A stretch of DNA of 64,000 nt, from the NCBI RefSeq assembly GCF_002893765.1, contig NZ_CP025938.1, positions 1,550,001 to 1,614,000 of the forward strand. The letters are read 5' to 3'. The position numbers and the translations under genes were made by a program. Source of the stretch: Tamlana carrageenivorans (GTDB lineage Bacteria; Bacteroidota; Bacteroidia; Flavobacteriales; Flavobacteriaceae). The notes beneath the pieces are model-generated. The model did no database searches and had not been told where the DNA came from. It saw nothing but the letters and a program-made list of their open reading frames with translations. This document shows, piece after piece, positions 1-9,686 of this stretch (its first letter is position 1; every line of letters starts with the position of its first letter).

Positions 1-1
1 T

Positions 2-889
2 TTAAGTTGTGGTGTGAAATTTTTAAAAAAGGCACTACTAGGTTTAGTCTTAATTATTTTGGTTTTGGCTATATATGAGTTTTTTACAAAAACATATGTT
101 TTTGCGGTTTATAGAGATACTCAATGGGGAATAAAAGCTCTTGATCCTACCTTTTACGGAGGTAATTGGGGACTTTTTAGGGCTAAAGCACTTTTTGAAG
201 GTCCATTGGCTCTTGCTCAATTTGCAATAGGTTTGGCGTTGTTATATAGAAAAAATTTAAAAATACTTGTGCTTTCAATTGTTTTAGCAATGTTATCAAA
301 CGGTAGGCTAGCCATGATTGTTTGTGCTTTAGCTTTAATATTTAGTTTAACAGAAAAATATAATATTATCAAATTTTTTTTAAGTAAAAAGGGATTAATA
401 ATTGTATTTTTTATTTTAATGGGATGTGTATTTGCTCTTAATTATTTTGTTACGGGTGCATCATTGGAACGGTTAAAGGGCGCGTTAGATTTTAGTGACC
501 CATCTAACCAAGGACGATTCTATTATTGGACCGAAGGCATTAGCATGTATTTTGATTATAACCTTGTTCATTTGTTGTTTGGTAATAGCGGTTATTTTAG
601 AAGTGTAATAGGAAATAGTGCCGAAAATGGATGGCTAATGCTTTTATTAGATAATGGTCTTTTTGGATTTTTATTTTATTTTCTTCCACCTGTATATATA
701 ACTTATTTAAGTTTAAGATTTAAAACAGGGCATTACATGTTTGTTGGCTTAATTTTTATCTGTATGATGATACAAACTTTTCATCTAGGAGCTTTAGCTA
801 GCTTATTTTATTGGTTGATAATATATTTTTATTTAATAGATTTTAAAATAATTAGGGATGAAAAAAATTATACAAACACTTTGTCTTAG
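2..889 (+). CDS. O-antigen ligase/polymerase-like membrane protein (5' partial)
   Basis: This is the C-terminal part of a polytopic membrane protein. The frame stays open to the left window edge; GTG at 14 is the first start-like codon seen. About seven hydrophobic segments are visible. Near the end, a large loop followed by ENGWLMLLLDNGLFGF resembles the Wzy/WaaL C-terminal signature (acidic/Asn, hydrophobic run, G-x-x-G). Members usually have 400 residues or more, so the 291 residues from GTG suggest that the N-terminus lies outside the window. The role would be polymerising or ligating polysaccharide repeat units at the periplasmic face of the inner membrane. It overlaps the next gene by 32 bases, so the two are probably co-transcribed. 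Ligase versus polymerase cannot be decided. Confidence 0.7.
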   Translation, partial: LSCGVKFLKKALLGLVLIILVLAIYEFFTKTYVFAVYRDTQWGIKALDPTFYGGNWGLFRAKALFEGPLALAQFAIGLALLYRKNLKILVLSIVLAMLSNGRLAMIVCALALIFSLTEKYNIIKFFLSKKGLIIVFFILMGCVFALNYFVTGASLERLKGALDFSDPSNQGRFYYWTEGISMYFDYNLVHLLFGNSGYFRSVIGNSAENGWLMLLLDNGLFGFLFYFLPPVYITYLSLRFKTGHYMFVGLIFICMMIQTFHLGALASLFYWLIIYFYLIDFKIIRDEKNYTNTLS

Positions 890-1905
890 CCTTTTTATTT
901 TATTTGTTGGAGCACAAAACAACGCTTATGTGTCAGAAACCAATTCTAGCAATAAAATAAAGGAAATAGATATTTTGGTTAATGATAAATATGAAGTAGG
1001 GGATTCAAGACGATATGGTGTTTTTCCAGATTCAATTAATAATAGAATCAACCCCAGAACAGGTAAGTCATTATTAACTTCAATATTAGATTTTGCTGAA
1101 GCTCATAACATAACGCTTAATTTTCCGAAAGGTTACTACGGCCTAAATTTAATTTTAGATTCTAGAAAAAATATTTCTTGTTATTTTAATCAAGCTGAAT
1201 TTAACTTAGTTCATATTACAAATGATAAGGGTGCAAAATCTTCCAACATCAATTTTAAAGGTACACTAATACTCTATGATAGGTTTGATACCTATAATAG
1301 CCATAATATAAAGGCGGATTCCATAATTATAAGGACAGATACCGTAAAACATTTATCCAAATTAAGAAGCAGGGGCTGCCATATATATAAAGGGACAGAA
1401 AGTTTGCATATAAAGTATTTAAGGGTAGAAGATTTAGGGTCGGGAACTAAGTATTACCAGAATAACCATGCGGCATTAGCTCTGGATGGATTAAGGGAAA
1501 ATCCAAAAAACATTACTATAGATGAGGTTTACATTGAATCTTCAGACAGGCACGGAGCCTATATTACAGGGAGCAATAATGTTTTTAAAAAAATCACCAT
1601 AAATAGTTATGGTCAAGGTACCACGCAGTTTATGACAGGGTATGCAAGACTCAACTAAAGGAGAAGAAAGAGAACTCTCAGGCCTATGGATTAACAGATG
1701 TAATGATTGTGTTTTTGAAGAGGTTACCATTATTACCAAAAACTCACCTCACGGCATTCCCTTAAAGCTTGATGAAGGAAAGGCTAACCATCCCACTTTT
1801 ATAAATAAACTTATTTTTGATACACCCTATAAAGACCCTATGGTTTTAGATAATGTACTAACAAATGTTTTGGTTAAAAGGTTAGAAACTACAGATGGTA
1901 ATTAA
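858..1905 (+). pseudogene. secreted right-handed beta-helix protein, frameshifted
   Basis: Two overlapping frames encode one protein. The first (858-1658) starts with a signal peptide (MKKIIQTLCLSLFILFVGAQ) and continues with beta-helix-like rungs rich in N, I, V and G, such as ITIDEVYIESSDRHGAYITGS. It stops after FMTGYARLN. The second (1642-1905) carries on the same kind of fold (GLWINRCNDCVFEEVTI). Dropping one base near 1641 joins them as FMTG-MQDSTKGEE and gives about 348 residues. Pectate-lyase-like or glycan-modifying helices are common in polysaccharide clusters; the substrate is unknown. The break may be a real mutation or a sequencing error. It overlaps both neighbours, which fits a polysaccharide operon. 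Confidence 0.6.
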
Positions 1906-3145
1906 GTTTTTTAGGCACAGAAATAGTATTTATACCGTGTTGTTGGGTGTTGTGTTTTATACGTTCATGATATCTTTTGCTGTAAATGCTATTAGCGTTT
2001 TTTTATTATTATTATTCTTTTTTTGCGATAAAAAAAGTGCTATTCAACAGAAATTTTATAAAGCAAAACGAAATAAATTAGTTGTATTATATTTTGTTTT
2101 CTTTTTAATTCAGTGCATAGGAATGCTTTATACTAGAAATGTAGAGTTTGGTGTGCAAAGGTTGTCTGTAATGGTTCCTATATTATTTTTACCTTTAGTG
2201 GTTAGTGTAGAAAAAATAGATATAAAACTATTTGATTTTCTATTAAAGGTTTTAGTTATTTGGGTTGTTATTCAGCTATTGGTTTTCTTGTTTATTCACA
2301 TTTATATTGATCAACGTCAATATAATAATTTTGTACTTTATTATTTAAATGATAGGCTAGGTATAAGTCAATTTTATATTTCGTTCATTTTAGTTATTCC
2401 AATTCTAAAAATTATCCATGATATAGAACTAAAAAAGACTAATTTGCCTATTTGTTTATTGTTGGGAAGTGTTTTACTGTTTTTTGCACTTCTACTAGGA
2501 AACATTACTATTTTAGTTTTTTTATCACTATTAATTTTTATTAAAACACTTACTGCATTTAAAGGCAAACCCATTTACTTTAAAATAGTTATACTAATAC
2601 TTACATGTGGTTTAATTGGATTTGGGGCTTTTTTAACGCCAAAAATAAATGAAAAGATATCCATTTTATTAAAAACAACAGACTTCAATTATGAGATCAT
2701 AAAAACAAAACATAGTGTGACTTTTGCGAATAATACCTTGGAGCAAAGGGTAATTTTAAATATGAGTTCGATTGAAATAATTAAAGAAAATTTTCCTTTT
2801 GGAGTGGGTACAGGGGACTTTAAAGATAAATTGTTAGAGACTTATACAAGGATAAATTTTAAAACCGGATTAAAGCAGAAGTTTAATAATCACAATCAAT
2901 TTTTATCAGAGTTTTGCAAAACTGGGATTTTAGGAGGGGTTTGTTTTCTTTTGTTCTTTTTATACTTTTTTAAAGAGCTTTCTTTAACCAGTCCATATTT
3001 TACTTATGTTATATTATTGTTTTTCTTAGGTAGTATGGTTGAGTCTTATTTGTATCGCCAACATGGGGTACTTATTTTTTCTTTTATTTTACCTTTGTTT
3101 CTAGCGTATGAAAAGCAAAGGAGCAATAATAGGATTAAGAATTAA
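1895..3145 (+). CDS. O-antigen ligase family protein (Wzy/WaaL-like)
   Basis: This 416-residue, very hydrophobic protein has about ten to twelve membrane segments and a long periplasmic loop around residues 250-330. The loop ends in NNHNQFLSEFCKTGILGG, which matches the family pattern H-N-x-x-L-x(6)-G-x-x-G. It is expected to polymerise lipid-linked repeat units or ligate them to an acceptor at the periplasmic side of the inner membrane. Its start overlaps the end of the frameshifted beta-helix gene by 11 bases, so translation is probably coupled. Its presence beside another such protein at the left edge and a third polymerase-like protein downstream is notable. Confidence 0.75.
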   Translation: MVIKFFRHRNSIYTVLLGVVFYTFMISFAVNAISVFLLLLFFFCDKKSAIQQKFYKAKRNKLVVLYFVFFLIQCIGMLYTRNVEFGVQRLSVMVPILFLPLVVSVEKIDIKLFDFLLKVLVIWVVIQLLVFLFIHIYIDQRQYNNFVLYYLNDRLGISQFYISFILVIPILKIIHDIELKKTNLPICLLLGSVLLFFALLLGNITILVFLSLLIFIKTLTAFKGKPIYFKIVILILTCGLIGFGAFLTPKINEKISILLKTTDFNYEIIKTKHSVTFANNTLEQRVILNMSSIEIIKENFPFGVGTGDFKDKLLETYTRINFKTGLKQKFNNHNQFLSEFCKTGILGGVCFLLFFLYFFKELSLTSPYFTYVILLFFLGSMVESYLYRQHGVLIFSFILPLFLAYEKQRSNNRIKN

Positions 3146-3161
3146 AAGCAAACAAAGTTTT

Positions 3162-4439
3162 ATGCAAAAATTCTATGAAAGTAATAAGGACTTTATAAAA
3201 AAGCAAGCCATATTTGGAGTAGTATTTTCATTCACAAAAGCAACCGTTTATCTTGTTCCTTTATTGTTGGCTGATGTGTTGTCTAGTAAAGATTTTGGCG
3301 TGTTAGAATATGCCCTTGCTGGTTTAGGTATGGTCGTAAATACCGTAATTAATTTGGGGGTTCCTGGAGCATATCCCTATTTTTTGCTTAAAGAAAAGCG
3401 ATTAGATATACAAACCTCATTCAAGCTACATAGTATAATTTTATTAGTACCGTTAATCATTAATCAAATTTTATTTTTCTGCTTTCAGCTTAATATTAAT
3501 TTTTATTTAGCATTTAATGTTTCTTTCATAATTGCTAATCAGGTGTTTTATTCAACACAGTTAAAGTCACATGAAAAATCTTTATGGGCAGTGATTCTAG
3601 ATTCTGGAATATATCTCGTATTACTGTTACTATTTGTTTTATCATTTTCGGGTTTTGTTAAAATAAATATTAATGTTATAAGTTATTTTATATTGTTTTA
3701 TGCATTAGTTTATGCAGTTTATGCAATTTATACCTTTATAAAATATAGGGCGCTAATTGACTTTAACAAGTATAAAGCTATTTTGAAATTTAGTATACAC
3801 TTATTAATTTCTACATTTTTAATATTCTTAATTACAACTTCGGGGAGGATATTAGTTGAGTTTTTTTTTGATTTTAATACCGTAGGTATTTATGCGTTTT
3901 ATTTCAGACTTGCTGCAGTGGTAGTCATGATTTATCAAATTATAAATATCACCTTCTTTAAAAAAATTTATACACTCAATCCTAATATTTTGGATAAGTA
4001 TTATTGTATGTTTTTTGTTTTAATATATACCCTATCTGTCTTTATTTTTTTTGTTTCACCTTTTGTGGTAAAATATTTTTCAAACTATTTTAATGAAACT
4101 TTTGTTTTAAACCAAGGCACTTACTTTTTATTATCTGCTCAAATGGTCATGTGGATAGCTAGTGCCTTAAATTCTAGTATTATTGATAGAGAAAAGTTAG
4201 CATCAAAAAATAATATTAAATTTTTAATTCTAATTATCCTTTCGGTAGTAGTCTTATATTTCTTGCGTGATATAATGCATTTACAAACGCTTGTACTCGT
4301 TCATTTTACTGTAATTACTATGGCATGTTTAATTCAATATTTTAGTTTATATCAGAAAAAAATAAAATTTAAAAAGTCTATAGTTTCACTCTTAGCGATT
4401 TATGCTGTTTCTATTTGTGTGTTTATTTTTATCATTTAA
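3162..4439 (+). CDS. polysaccharide flippase (Wzx-like)
   Basis: A protein of about 425 residues with around twelve transmembrane segments. The N-terminal stretch FGVVFSFTKATVYLVPLLLADVLSSKDFGVLEYALA is typical of Wzx/MATE-like polysaccharide exporters (a first helix, then a short loop with FG). The predicted job is moving undecaprenyl-linked repeat units across the inner membrane. I prefer ATG 3162, because the longer frame from 3108 overlaps the upstream gene by 38 bases and adds a basic, non-family leader (MKSKGAIIGLRIKSK). It lies in the polysaccharide operon between a ligase-like and a polymerase-like gene. Which glycan it carries is unknown. Confidence 0.75.
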   Translation: MQKFYESNKDFIKKQAIFGVVFSFTKATVYLVPLLLADVLSSKDFGVLEYALAGLGMVVNTVINLGVPGAYPYFLLKEKRLDIQTSFKLHSIILLVPLIINQILFFCFQLNINFYLAFNVSFIIANQVFYSTQLKSHEKSLWAVILDSGIYLVLLLLFVLSFSGFVKININVISYFILFYALVYAVYAIYTFIKYRALIDFNKYKAILKFSIHLLISTFLIFLITTSGRILVEFFFDFNTVGIYAFYFRLAAVVVMIYQIINITFFKKIYTLNPNILDKYYCMFFVLIYTLSVFIFFVSPFVVKYFSNYFNETFVLNQGTYFLLSAQMVMWIASALNSSIIDREKLASKNNIKFLILIILSVVVLYFLRDIMHLQTLVLVHFTVITMACLIQYFSLYQKKIKFKKSIVSLLAIYAVSICVFIFII

Positions 4440-4449
4440 AGTTTAAACG

Positions 4450-5694
4450 ATGTTGTATTTAAAAACAAATCAATTGTTTTATCTAAGCTTACTTGTAGGT
4501 TTAGTTATTTGGTGGACCACGTTTATAATTTTACCTGTAAATATGGAAGAAGCTATAAGCTTAAAAACTATTTTATTTATTGTATTCAACGTTGGAAGTT
4601 TAGTACTTGGTTTCATTAGTTTTAATTTTATAAATACTAAAAAGGAACTAACAATACTTAAAGAAGAAAGGTCTATTCAGATCGTTAAATTAATAATCAA
4701 AATAGTATTGGTTTGTTATATTTTAAGATATATTGACTTGTTACTAATTCGAGAAATGTCGTTAGGGAATAATTACAGGGCTAATAGGGAACTAAGTTTT
4801 AGAATATGGGATTTTAAATATGTTTTTTTTGCAGTCGCTTCGGTTTTGAAATCACTTTATTTTTTTCCAATTATAATTTGTATTAGTTTAAGTCTAAAAA
4901 ACAAACCCGTAACTTTCGCAAGTTATATATTATTACTTTTTCCTTTGCTAGAAGCCCTTTTAAGAGGTACTAGAAAGCCTTTTTTTGATATTGTAATTAT
5001 AATAATAATATCTATAGTTATTTTTACAAGATTGAAACTTAATCTAAAAAAAGTTTTATTCGGATTATTTAGTATTGTTGTTCTATTTAGTATAGCAAAC
5101 ATTATTTTATTTGATCGAGAGGCTAGTAATAGTACAAATATTTATGAGGAAATTTTAAATGCTCGTTATAACGATTTTTTAAAACCAAACCAAAATGTTA
5201 AAGATTATATCTTAGATGATAAAACACCGGAGATCAATAAAAGAGTTGCCTTAACCACTCTGCATGTTGGACAGTATTTAACACATGGGTTTTTTGAATT
5301 TAATAATATTATCAAATCGGCTCCAATACCCTTGGCTCATGGAGGTTATACGTTTAATGTTTTTACAAAAATTTTAAAAACCCCCACGATAAATACATCC
5401 CCTAGAAACTTTGTTTATATTACCTTTTTTGGTGGTCTTTTCCTTGATTTTGGTTGGTTTTCAATATTATTAATGTTTTTATTCGGGATCTTTCAAAAGT
5501 ATATTTTTCAAAAAGCGATAATCAGTATTGTTTGGCGTCCTCTATTAGTTTATATCTTAATAATTAATGTATTTTTGCTAATGTTTAATTATATAAGAGG
5601 ATCTGGTGTTTATCCTATCATTGGGTTTCTTGTTTTTTTTCTAATTTTAAAAGTATCACTGTTCATAAGCCATGAGAAAAGCGCTAATTCATGA
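4450..5694 (+). CDS. O-antigen polymerase-like membrane protein
   Basis: A 414-residue membrane protein with about ten hydrophobic helices. A positively charged loop, RGTRKPFFDIVIII (about residues 175-190), resembles the S/G-x-R-x-x-hydrophobic motif of Wzy-type oligosaccharide repeat-unit polymerases. A large periplasmic loop (residues about 225-320) precedes the last helices. It starts 11 bases after the flippase, and its 3' end overlaps the next glycosyltransferase by 23 bases, so it belongs to the same operon. Sequence conservation in this family is low, so the call rests on topology and context. Confidence 0.65.
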   Translation: MLYLKTNQLFYLSLLVGLVIWWTTFIILPVNMEEAISLKTILFIVFNVGSLVLGFISFNFINTKKELTILKEERSIQIVKLIIKIVLVCYILRYIDLLLIREMSLGNNYRANRELSFRIWDFKYVFFAVASVLKSLYFFPIIICISLSLKNKPVTFASYILLLFPLLEALLRGTRKPFFDIVIIIIISIVIFTRLKLNLKKVLFGLFSIVVLFSIANIILFDREASNSTNIYEEILNARYNDFLKPNQNVKDYILDDKTPEINKRVALTTLHVGQYLTHGFFEFNNIIKSAPIPLAHGGYTFNVFTKILKTPTINTSPRNFVYITFFGGLFLDFGWFSILLMFLFGIFQKYIFQKAIISIVWRPLLVYILIINVFLLMFNYIRGSGVYPIIGFLVFFLILKVSLFISHEKSANS

Positions 5695-6787
5695 TTGGTA
5701 TTACATTAATGGAGGGGCAGAAAAAGTGCTTAAGTCGTTTAATACGATTTGGGGTGATTTTGAACATTATGCTCTTATTGATTTTTTAAATAAAAAGGAT
5801 AGGAATGATATTTTTATAGGTAACAATATAAGTGTTAAAACCTCCTTTATACAAAATTTACCAACGGCTAAATCAAATCACAGAAAATTTTTACAATGGT
5901 TTCCTTATGCGGTAGAACAATTTGATTTAAAAGAATACGACTTGGTTTTAAGCTCATCAGCCTCAATTGCAAAGGGCGTATTAACCAATCAAAATCAATT
6001 GCATATCTGTTATTGTCATTCTCCTATGCGTTATGCTTGGGATTTGTATCATCAATATTTAAAAGAGTCAAATTTAAAGGGTTTAAAAGGTATTTATGCA
6101 AAATATGTATTGCATAAAATGAGAACTTGGGATGTTGTTTCTTCAAATAGGGTAGATTACTTTATTGCTAATTCAAAATATATAGCCAAACGCATAAAGA
6201 AAATTTACAACAGAGAAAGTGTTGTCATTTATCCACCTGTAGACGTTAATAATTTTAAATTAGTTGATAAAAAGGAAGATTACTATTTTACAGCATCACG
6301 CATGGTACCCTATAAAAAAATTGAATTAATTGTAAGAGCCTTCAATAAGATGCCAGATAAAAAGCTAATTGTTTCTGGTGACGGTCCTGAATTTAATAAA
6401 ATTAAAAAAATAGCCAAGCCCAACATTGAACTTTTAGGATTTATTAAAAGTGAAGTATTAAAAACCTATTTGGAAAATGCCAAAGCATTTGTTTTTGCTG
6501 CTGAAGAGGACTTTGGTATTATCCCAGTTGAAGCTCAAGCATGCGGAACTCCAGTAATTGCCTTTGGAAAAGGAGGTGTTTTAGAAACTGTAATAAATAA
6601 AAAGACAGGGGTCTTTTTTTATGAGCAAGAAGAAGAAAGTATTATTAAGGCTTTAAAGGATTTTGAGACACTGTCATTTAATTATTACGATATTAGAGCA
6701 CATGCAAAAAGGTTTTCTAAGGAAAGGTTTGAGGAAGAAATTAAAACGTTTGTACTTGCTAAATACAAGGATTTTAAAGGATTCTGA
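5672..6787 (+). CDS. glycosyltransferase family 4
   Basis: A 371-residue GT-B enzyme. The N-terminal part has HDWYYINGGAEKV and CYCHSPMRYAWD, found in mannosyl/rhamnosyltransferases of the WbaZ/MtfB type. The C-terminal nucleotide-sugar domain carries the E-x7-E motif in EEDFGIIPVEAQACGTPVIA, followed by a G-G-V-x-E-T-V loop. It would transfer a hexose from an NDP-sugar to the growing lipid-linked repeat unit on the cytoplasmic face. It overlaps the polymerase-like gene by 23 bases and is the last gene of the first polysaccharide block; a 261-base gap follows. Confidence 0.88.
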   Translation: MRKALIHDWYYINGGAEKVLKSFNTIWGDFEHYALIDFLNKKDRNDIFIGNNISVKTSFIQNLPTAKSNHRKFLQWFPYAVEQFDLKEYDLVLSSSASIAKGVLTNQNQLHICYCHSPMRYAWDLYHQYLKESNLKGLKGIYAKYVLHKMRTWDVVSSNRVDYFIANSKYIAKRIKKIYNRESVVIYPPVDVNNFKLVDKKEDYYFTASRMVPYKKIELIVRAFNKMPDKKLIVSGDGPEFNKIKKIAKPNIELLGFIKSEVLKTYLENAKAFVFAAEEDFGIIPVEAQACGTPVIAFGKGGVLETVINKKTGVFFYEQEEESIIKALKDFETLSFNYYDIRAHAKRFSKERFEEEIKTFVLAKYKDFKGF

Positions 6788-7048
6788 AATTAAAGTGTTT
6801 TCAGTTTCTTGACTGTAATTAGATTTTTGTCTCTATCAGTGAGATAATTTAATTTTCTAGATGGTACTCCTTGACGCTGTAACCGAAACTATCTTAAAAC
6901 GGATGGAAATGTTAATTTAAAGCTTCATTCTTCATTTCGTTATATCTCTAAAATAAGTCTTCGATATTCAATTATTCTCTTAAATTTGCGATTAAGGTAT
7001 AATATATAATGTTATGCTTATCAAAACTTTTAAAACCATATAAATTAA
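6788..7048. other. 261-base gap inside the polysaccharide cluster
   Basis: I see no convincing ORF, hairpin terminator or RNA gene here. The last 60 bases are AT-rich (TAAATTTGCGATTAAGGTAT and a TATAATATATAATG stretch) and may hold the promoter of the sugar-phosphate transferase gene that begins with GTG at 7049. The gap probably separates two transcription units of the same cluster. Confidence 0.4.
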
Positions 7049-8401
7049 GTGGATTACAAAAAAAGTAGATATTCTGGATTAATAAAGCCACTCTTCGGTT
7101 TTATAGATTTAGTAATCATAAACATAGCGGTTTTTTATTTTGATATTAATTTAACTAATGCTTATGTATTCTGCTTGTATATTTCATTGTTGTGGTTAAT
7201 TATTGCTATAAAAAACCATTTTTATGAGATACAACGCCAAACTAGATTAATTCAAATTATTCCTTTATTATTTAGACAAATTATCATTTTTGCTATTGTG
7301 CTTTACGCTTTTATAGGGTTTTTTAAACAGCCCAATATAAGTCGACTGACTTTAGGAGCTTATTTGCTTGCTGTATTTGTTTCCATTTCTCTTTTTAAAT
7401 TATTTTCAACTTATTTACTCAAAAAATACCGTACGGTTTTAGGAGGTAATTTTAGAAATGTGATTGTCATTGGAAATACCGATAAAACAAGGCAACTCAT
7501 AAAAACGTTTAAAAGTCGAACCGATTACGGCTATAATTTTAAAGCGAAATTTGATGTTAATGATAAATCATTTTCATTAAAAAAATGCTACGATTATATC
7601 ATAGAAAATAGCGTTGATGAGATTTATTTTTCGGTCGCCGAATTATCAAACAAACAGATAAACAATTTAATTGATTTCGCCGATAATAATTTAAGAGAAT
7701 TAAAGTTTATCCCCGATAATAAGGATATATACTCCAAACGCCTTAAGTATGAGTATTACGACTACATTCCTATTTTGTCTATCAGGGATATTCCTTTGCA
7801 AGAGCCTGTAAATAAGTTTATAAAGCGCTTGTTTGACATTTTATTTTCTACTTTTATTATTATAGGGGTTTTGTCTTGGTTGACGCCTATTCTTGCCATT
7901 TTAATCCGCATTGAATCTAAAGGCCCTATATTTTTTAAGCAATCTAGAAACGGATTTAATTACCAGGAGTTTGATTGTTACAAATTCAGATCGATGCGGC
8001 CTAATGAAAAGGCTCATTTACATCAAGCCACCAAAGGAGATATGCGAGTTACCAAGGTTGGTGCTGTTATTCGTAAAACAAGTATCGACGAGCTGCCACA
8101 GTTTTTTAATGTGCTTTTCGGTGAAATGTCGGTTGTGGGGCCAAGACCTCATATGGTAAGTCATACAAACATGTATGCGCAACGTATCGATAAGTTTATG
8201 GTACGTCACTTTGTAAAACCAGGCATTACAGGTTTAGCTCAAACAAGCGGATTTAGAGGTGAGGTAGAAACCGATAAAGATATTATCAATCGTGTGAAGT
8301 ACGATATCTTCTATGTAGAGAATTGGTCCTTATTACTCGATATCAAAATTGCCATACAAACCTTTTTAAATGCTGTTCGAGGTGAAGAAAAAGCCTACTA
8401 A
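7049..8401 (+). CDS. undecaprenyl-phosphate sugar phosphotransferase (WcaJ-like)
   Basis: A 450-residue polyprenol-phosphate hexose-1-phosphate transferase that starts repeat-unit synthesis by loading a sugar phosphate onto undecaprenyl phosphate. Four N-terminal membrane helices (residues about 15-125) lead to a CoA-binding-like domain (VIVIGNTDKTRQL), a fifth hydrophobic segment near residue 265 and the catalytic C-terminal domain. The last has EFDCYKFRSMRPNE, DELPQFFNVLFGEMSVVGPR and KPGITGLAQTSG. The length is normal for the family. The start is GTG. It is followed 18 bases later by a GT2 gene. The sugar (often glucose or galactose) cannot be read from sequence. Confidence 0.9.
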   Translation: MDYKKSRYSGLIKPLFGFIDLVIINIAVFYFDINLTNAYVFCLYISLLWLIIAIKNHFYEIQRQTRLIQIIPLLFRQIIIFAIVLYAFIGFFKQPNISRLTLGAYLLAVFVSISLFKLFSTYLLKKYRTVLGGNFRNVIVIGNTDKTRQLIKTFKSRTDYGYNFKAKFDVNDKSFSLKKCYDYIIENSVDEIYFSVAELSNKQINNLIDFADNNLRELKFIPDNKDIYSKRLKYEYYDYIPILSIRDIPLQEPVNKFIKRLFDILFSTFIIIGVLSWLTPILAILIRIESKGPIFFKQSRNGFNYQEFDCYKFRSMRPNEKAHLHQATKGDMRVTKVGAVIRKTSIDELPQFFNVLFGEMSVVGPRPHMVSHTNMYAQRIDKFMVRHFVKPGITGLAQTSGFRGEVETDKDIINRVKYDIFYVENWSLLLDIKIAIQTFLNAVRGEEKAY

Positions 8402-8419
8402 TAGTGGTTTAATATAGCT

Positions 8420-9196
8420 ATGGAAGCGCTGGTTTCTATTATAACACCCATGTTTAATTCTGAAGCTTTTATTTCAGAAACGATAAACAGTGTTATTAAT
8501 CAGAAGTATAAAAACTGGGAGCTGATATTAATTGACGATAATTCTCAAGACGATACGCTAAAGGTTGTTCAACCCTTTTTAGAAAAACATTCCAACATCA
8601 AACTATTAATAAATTCTGAAAATTCTGGAGCGGCTGTTTCCAGAAATAAAGGAATTGATTACGCTAATGGCGATTATATCGCGTTTTTAGATGCCGATGA
8701 TATATGGAAACCTAATAAATTGAAAGTTCAAATTCAATTCATGGAAACCCATAACTGTGATGTGTCTTTCTCTAGTTACGATTTAATGGATGAAAGCGGA
8801 TCGCCAATGCATAAAATGGTCGTGGCCTTGAAAACGCTATCGTACCAAAAGCTTTTAAAAAGCAATTACATTGGGAATCTAACAGGGGTGTACAACGCCA
8901 ATAGTTTCGGCAAAATGACCTCGCCAGATTTAAGAAAGCGCCAAGATTGGTTACTGTGGCTTGCTGCGATTAAACAGTCTGGAAAACCAGCATTGGGTAT
9001 TTCGGAGGCCTTGGCCTCTTATCGTGTTAGAAAAAATGGTATTTCTTCAAATAAAGTTGAATTAATAAAACATAATTATTTGGTGTATCACAAAGGCTTA
9101 GGTTTTTCTAAAATGAAGTCACTTTACTGTATGCTGATATTTTTAAAAGAACATTTTTTGGTGAAATCGAAGCAGACTAAAGTTATCAGAAATTAA
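8420..9196 (+). CDS. glycosyltransferase family 2
   Basis: A 258-residue GT-A enzyme. The N-terminal fold SIITPMFNSEAFISETINSV is followed by ELILIDDNSQDDT and then FLDADDIWKPNKL, which contains the metal/nucleotide-binding DxD-like motif. Near residue 173, RQDWLLWL supplies the usual acidic base region. It is shorter than many GT2 proteins but complete. It sits 18 bases after the sugar-phosphate transferase, so it probably adds the second or a later sugar of the repeat unit. Donor and acceptor are unknown. Confidence 0.88.
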   Translation: MEALVSIITPMFNSEAFISETINSVINQKYKNWELILIDDNSQDDTLKVVQPFLEKHSNIKLLINSENSGAAVSRNKGIDYANGDYIAFLDADDIWKPNKLKVQIQFMETHNCDVSFSSYDLMDESGSPMHKMVVALKTLSYQKLLKSNYIGNLTGVYNANSFGKMTSPDLRKRQDWLLWLAAIKQSGKPALGISEALASYRVRKNGISSNKVELIKHNYLVYHKGLGFSKMKSLYCMLIFLKEHFLVKSKQTKVIRN

Positions 9197-9213
9197 TGTA
9201 TATAAATTGATAT

Positions 9214-9627
9214 ATGGAAGTTGAAAAGGACTTAATAAAGCGTGAAATTCAGAGACTGACTTTAATGTTAAGTGGTTTGGTAGAGAAAATTAGTGGGTTA
9301 AATCCAAATAGCGCTAAAGGTGGTATAGATGAAGTAAACAATGCTTTAAAAAGTCAGTTTGACCTGTCCTTAGAAGACATTACTGAAATGAGTGCTTCTG
9401 ATGTAATCAAAAACATATCGAATCTTCACGAGTCTCATATCGAGAAAATAGCAGAATTAATTCATGAAATCATTTTAAAAATTGAATCGTCTGATGTAGA
9501 TCTTAAGTTTGAAAAAACTAAAATTGCTGAAAAAGGCATAATAATCATTGATTTTTTGAATGAAAACTCGAATACCTTTTCAATGAAAAGAATGCATATA
9601 AAAACGGCTTTACAGCAAAGGTTGTAG
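9214..9627 (+). CDS. hypothetical helical protein
   Basis: A 137-residue, charged protein with no signal peptide, predicted to be mostly alpha-helical (long runs of E, K, L and I, for example HIEKIAELIHEIILKIESSD). I do not recognise the family. It begins 17 bases after the GT2 gene on the same strand and is therefore probably the last gene of the polysaccharide operon. The helical C-terminal half might form a coiled coil or oligomer. No catalytic motif is visible. Confidence 0.65.
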   Translation: MEVEKDLIKREIQRLTLMLSGLVEKISGLNPNSAKGGIDEVNNALKSQFDLSLEDITEMSASDVIKNISNLHESHIEKIAELIHEIILKIESSDVDLKFEKTKIAEKGIIIIDFLNENSNTFSMKRMHIKTALQQRL

Positions 9628-9686
9628 TTTATTATAAATTATTTTTGTTCATAATTTATTTAAGAAAAACACAAATCATTTCAAAA

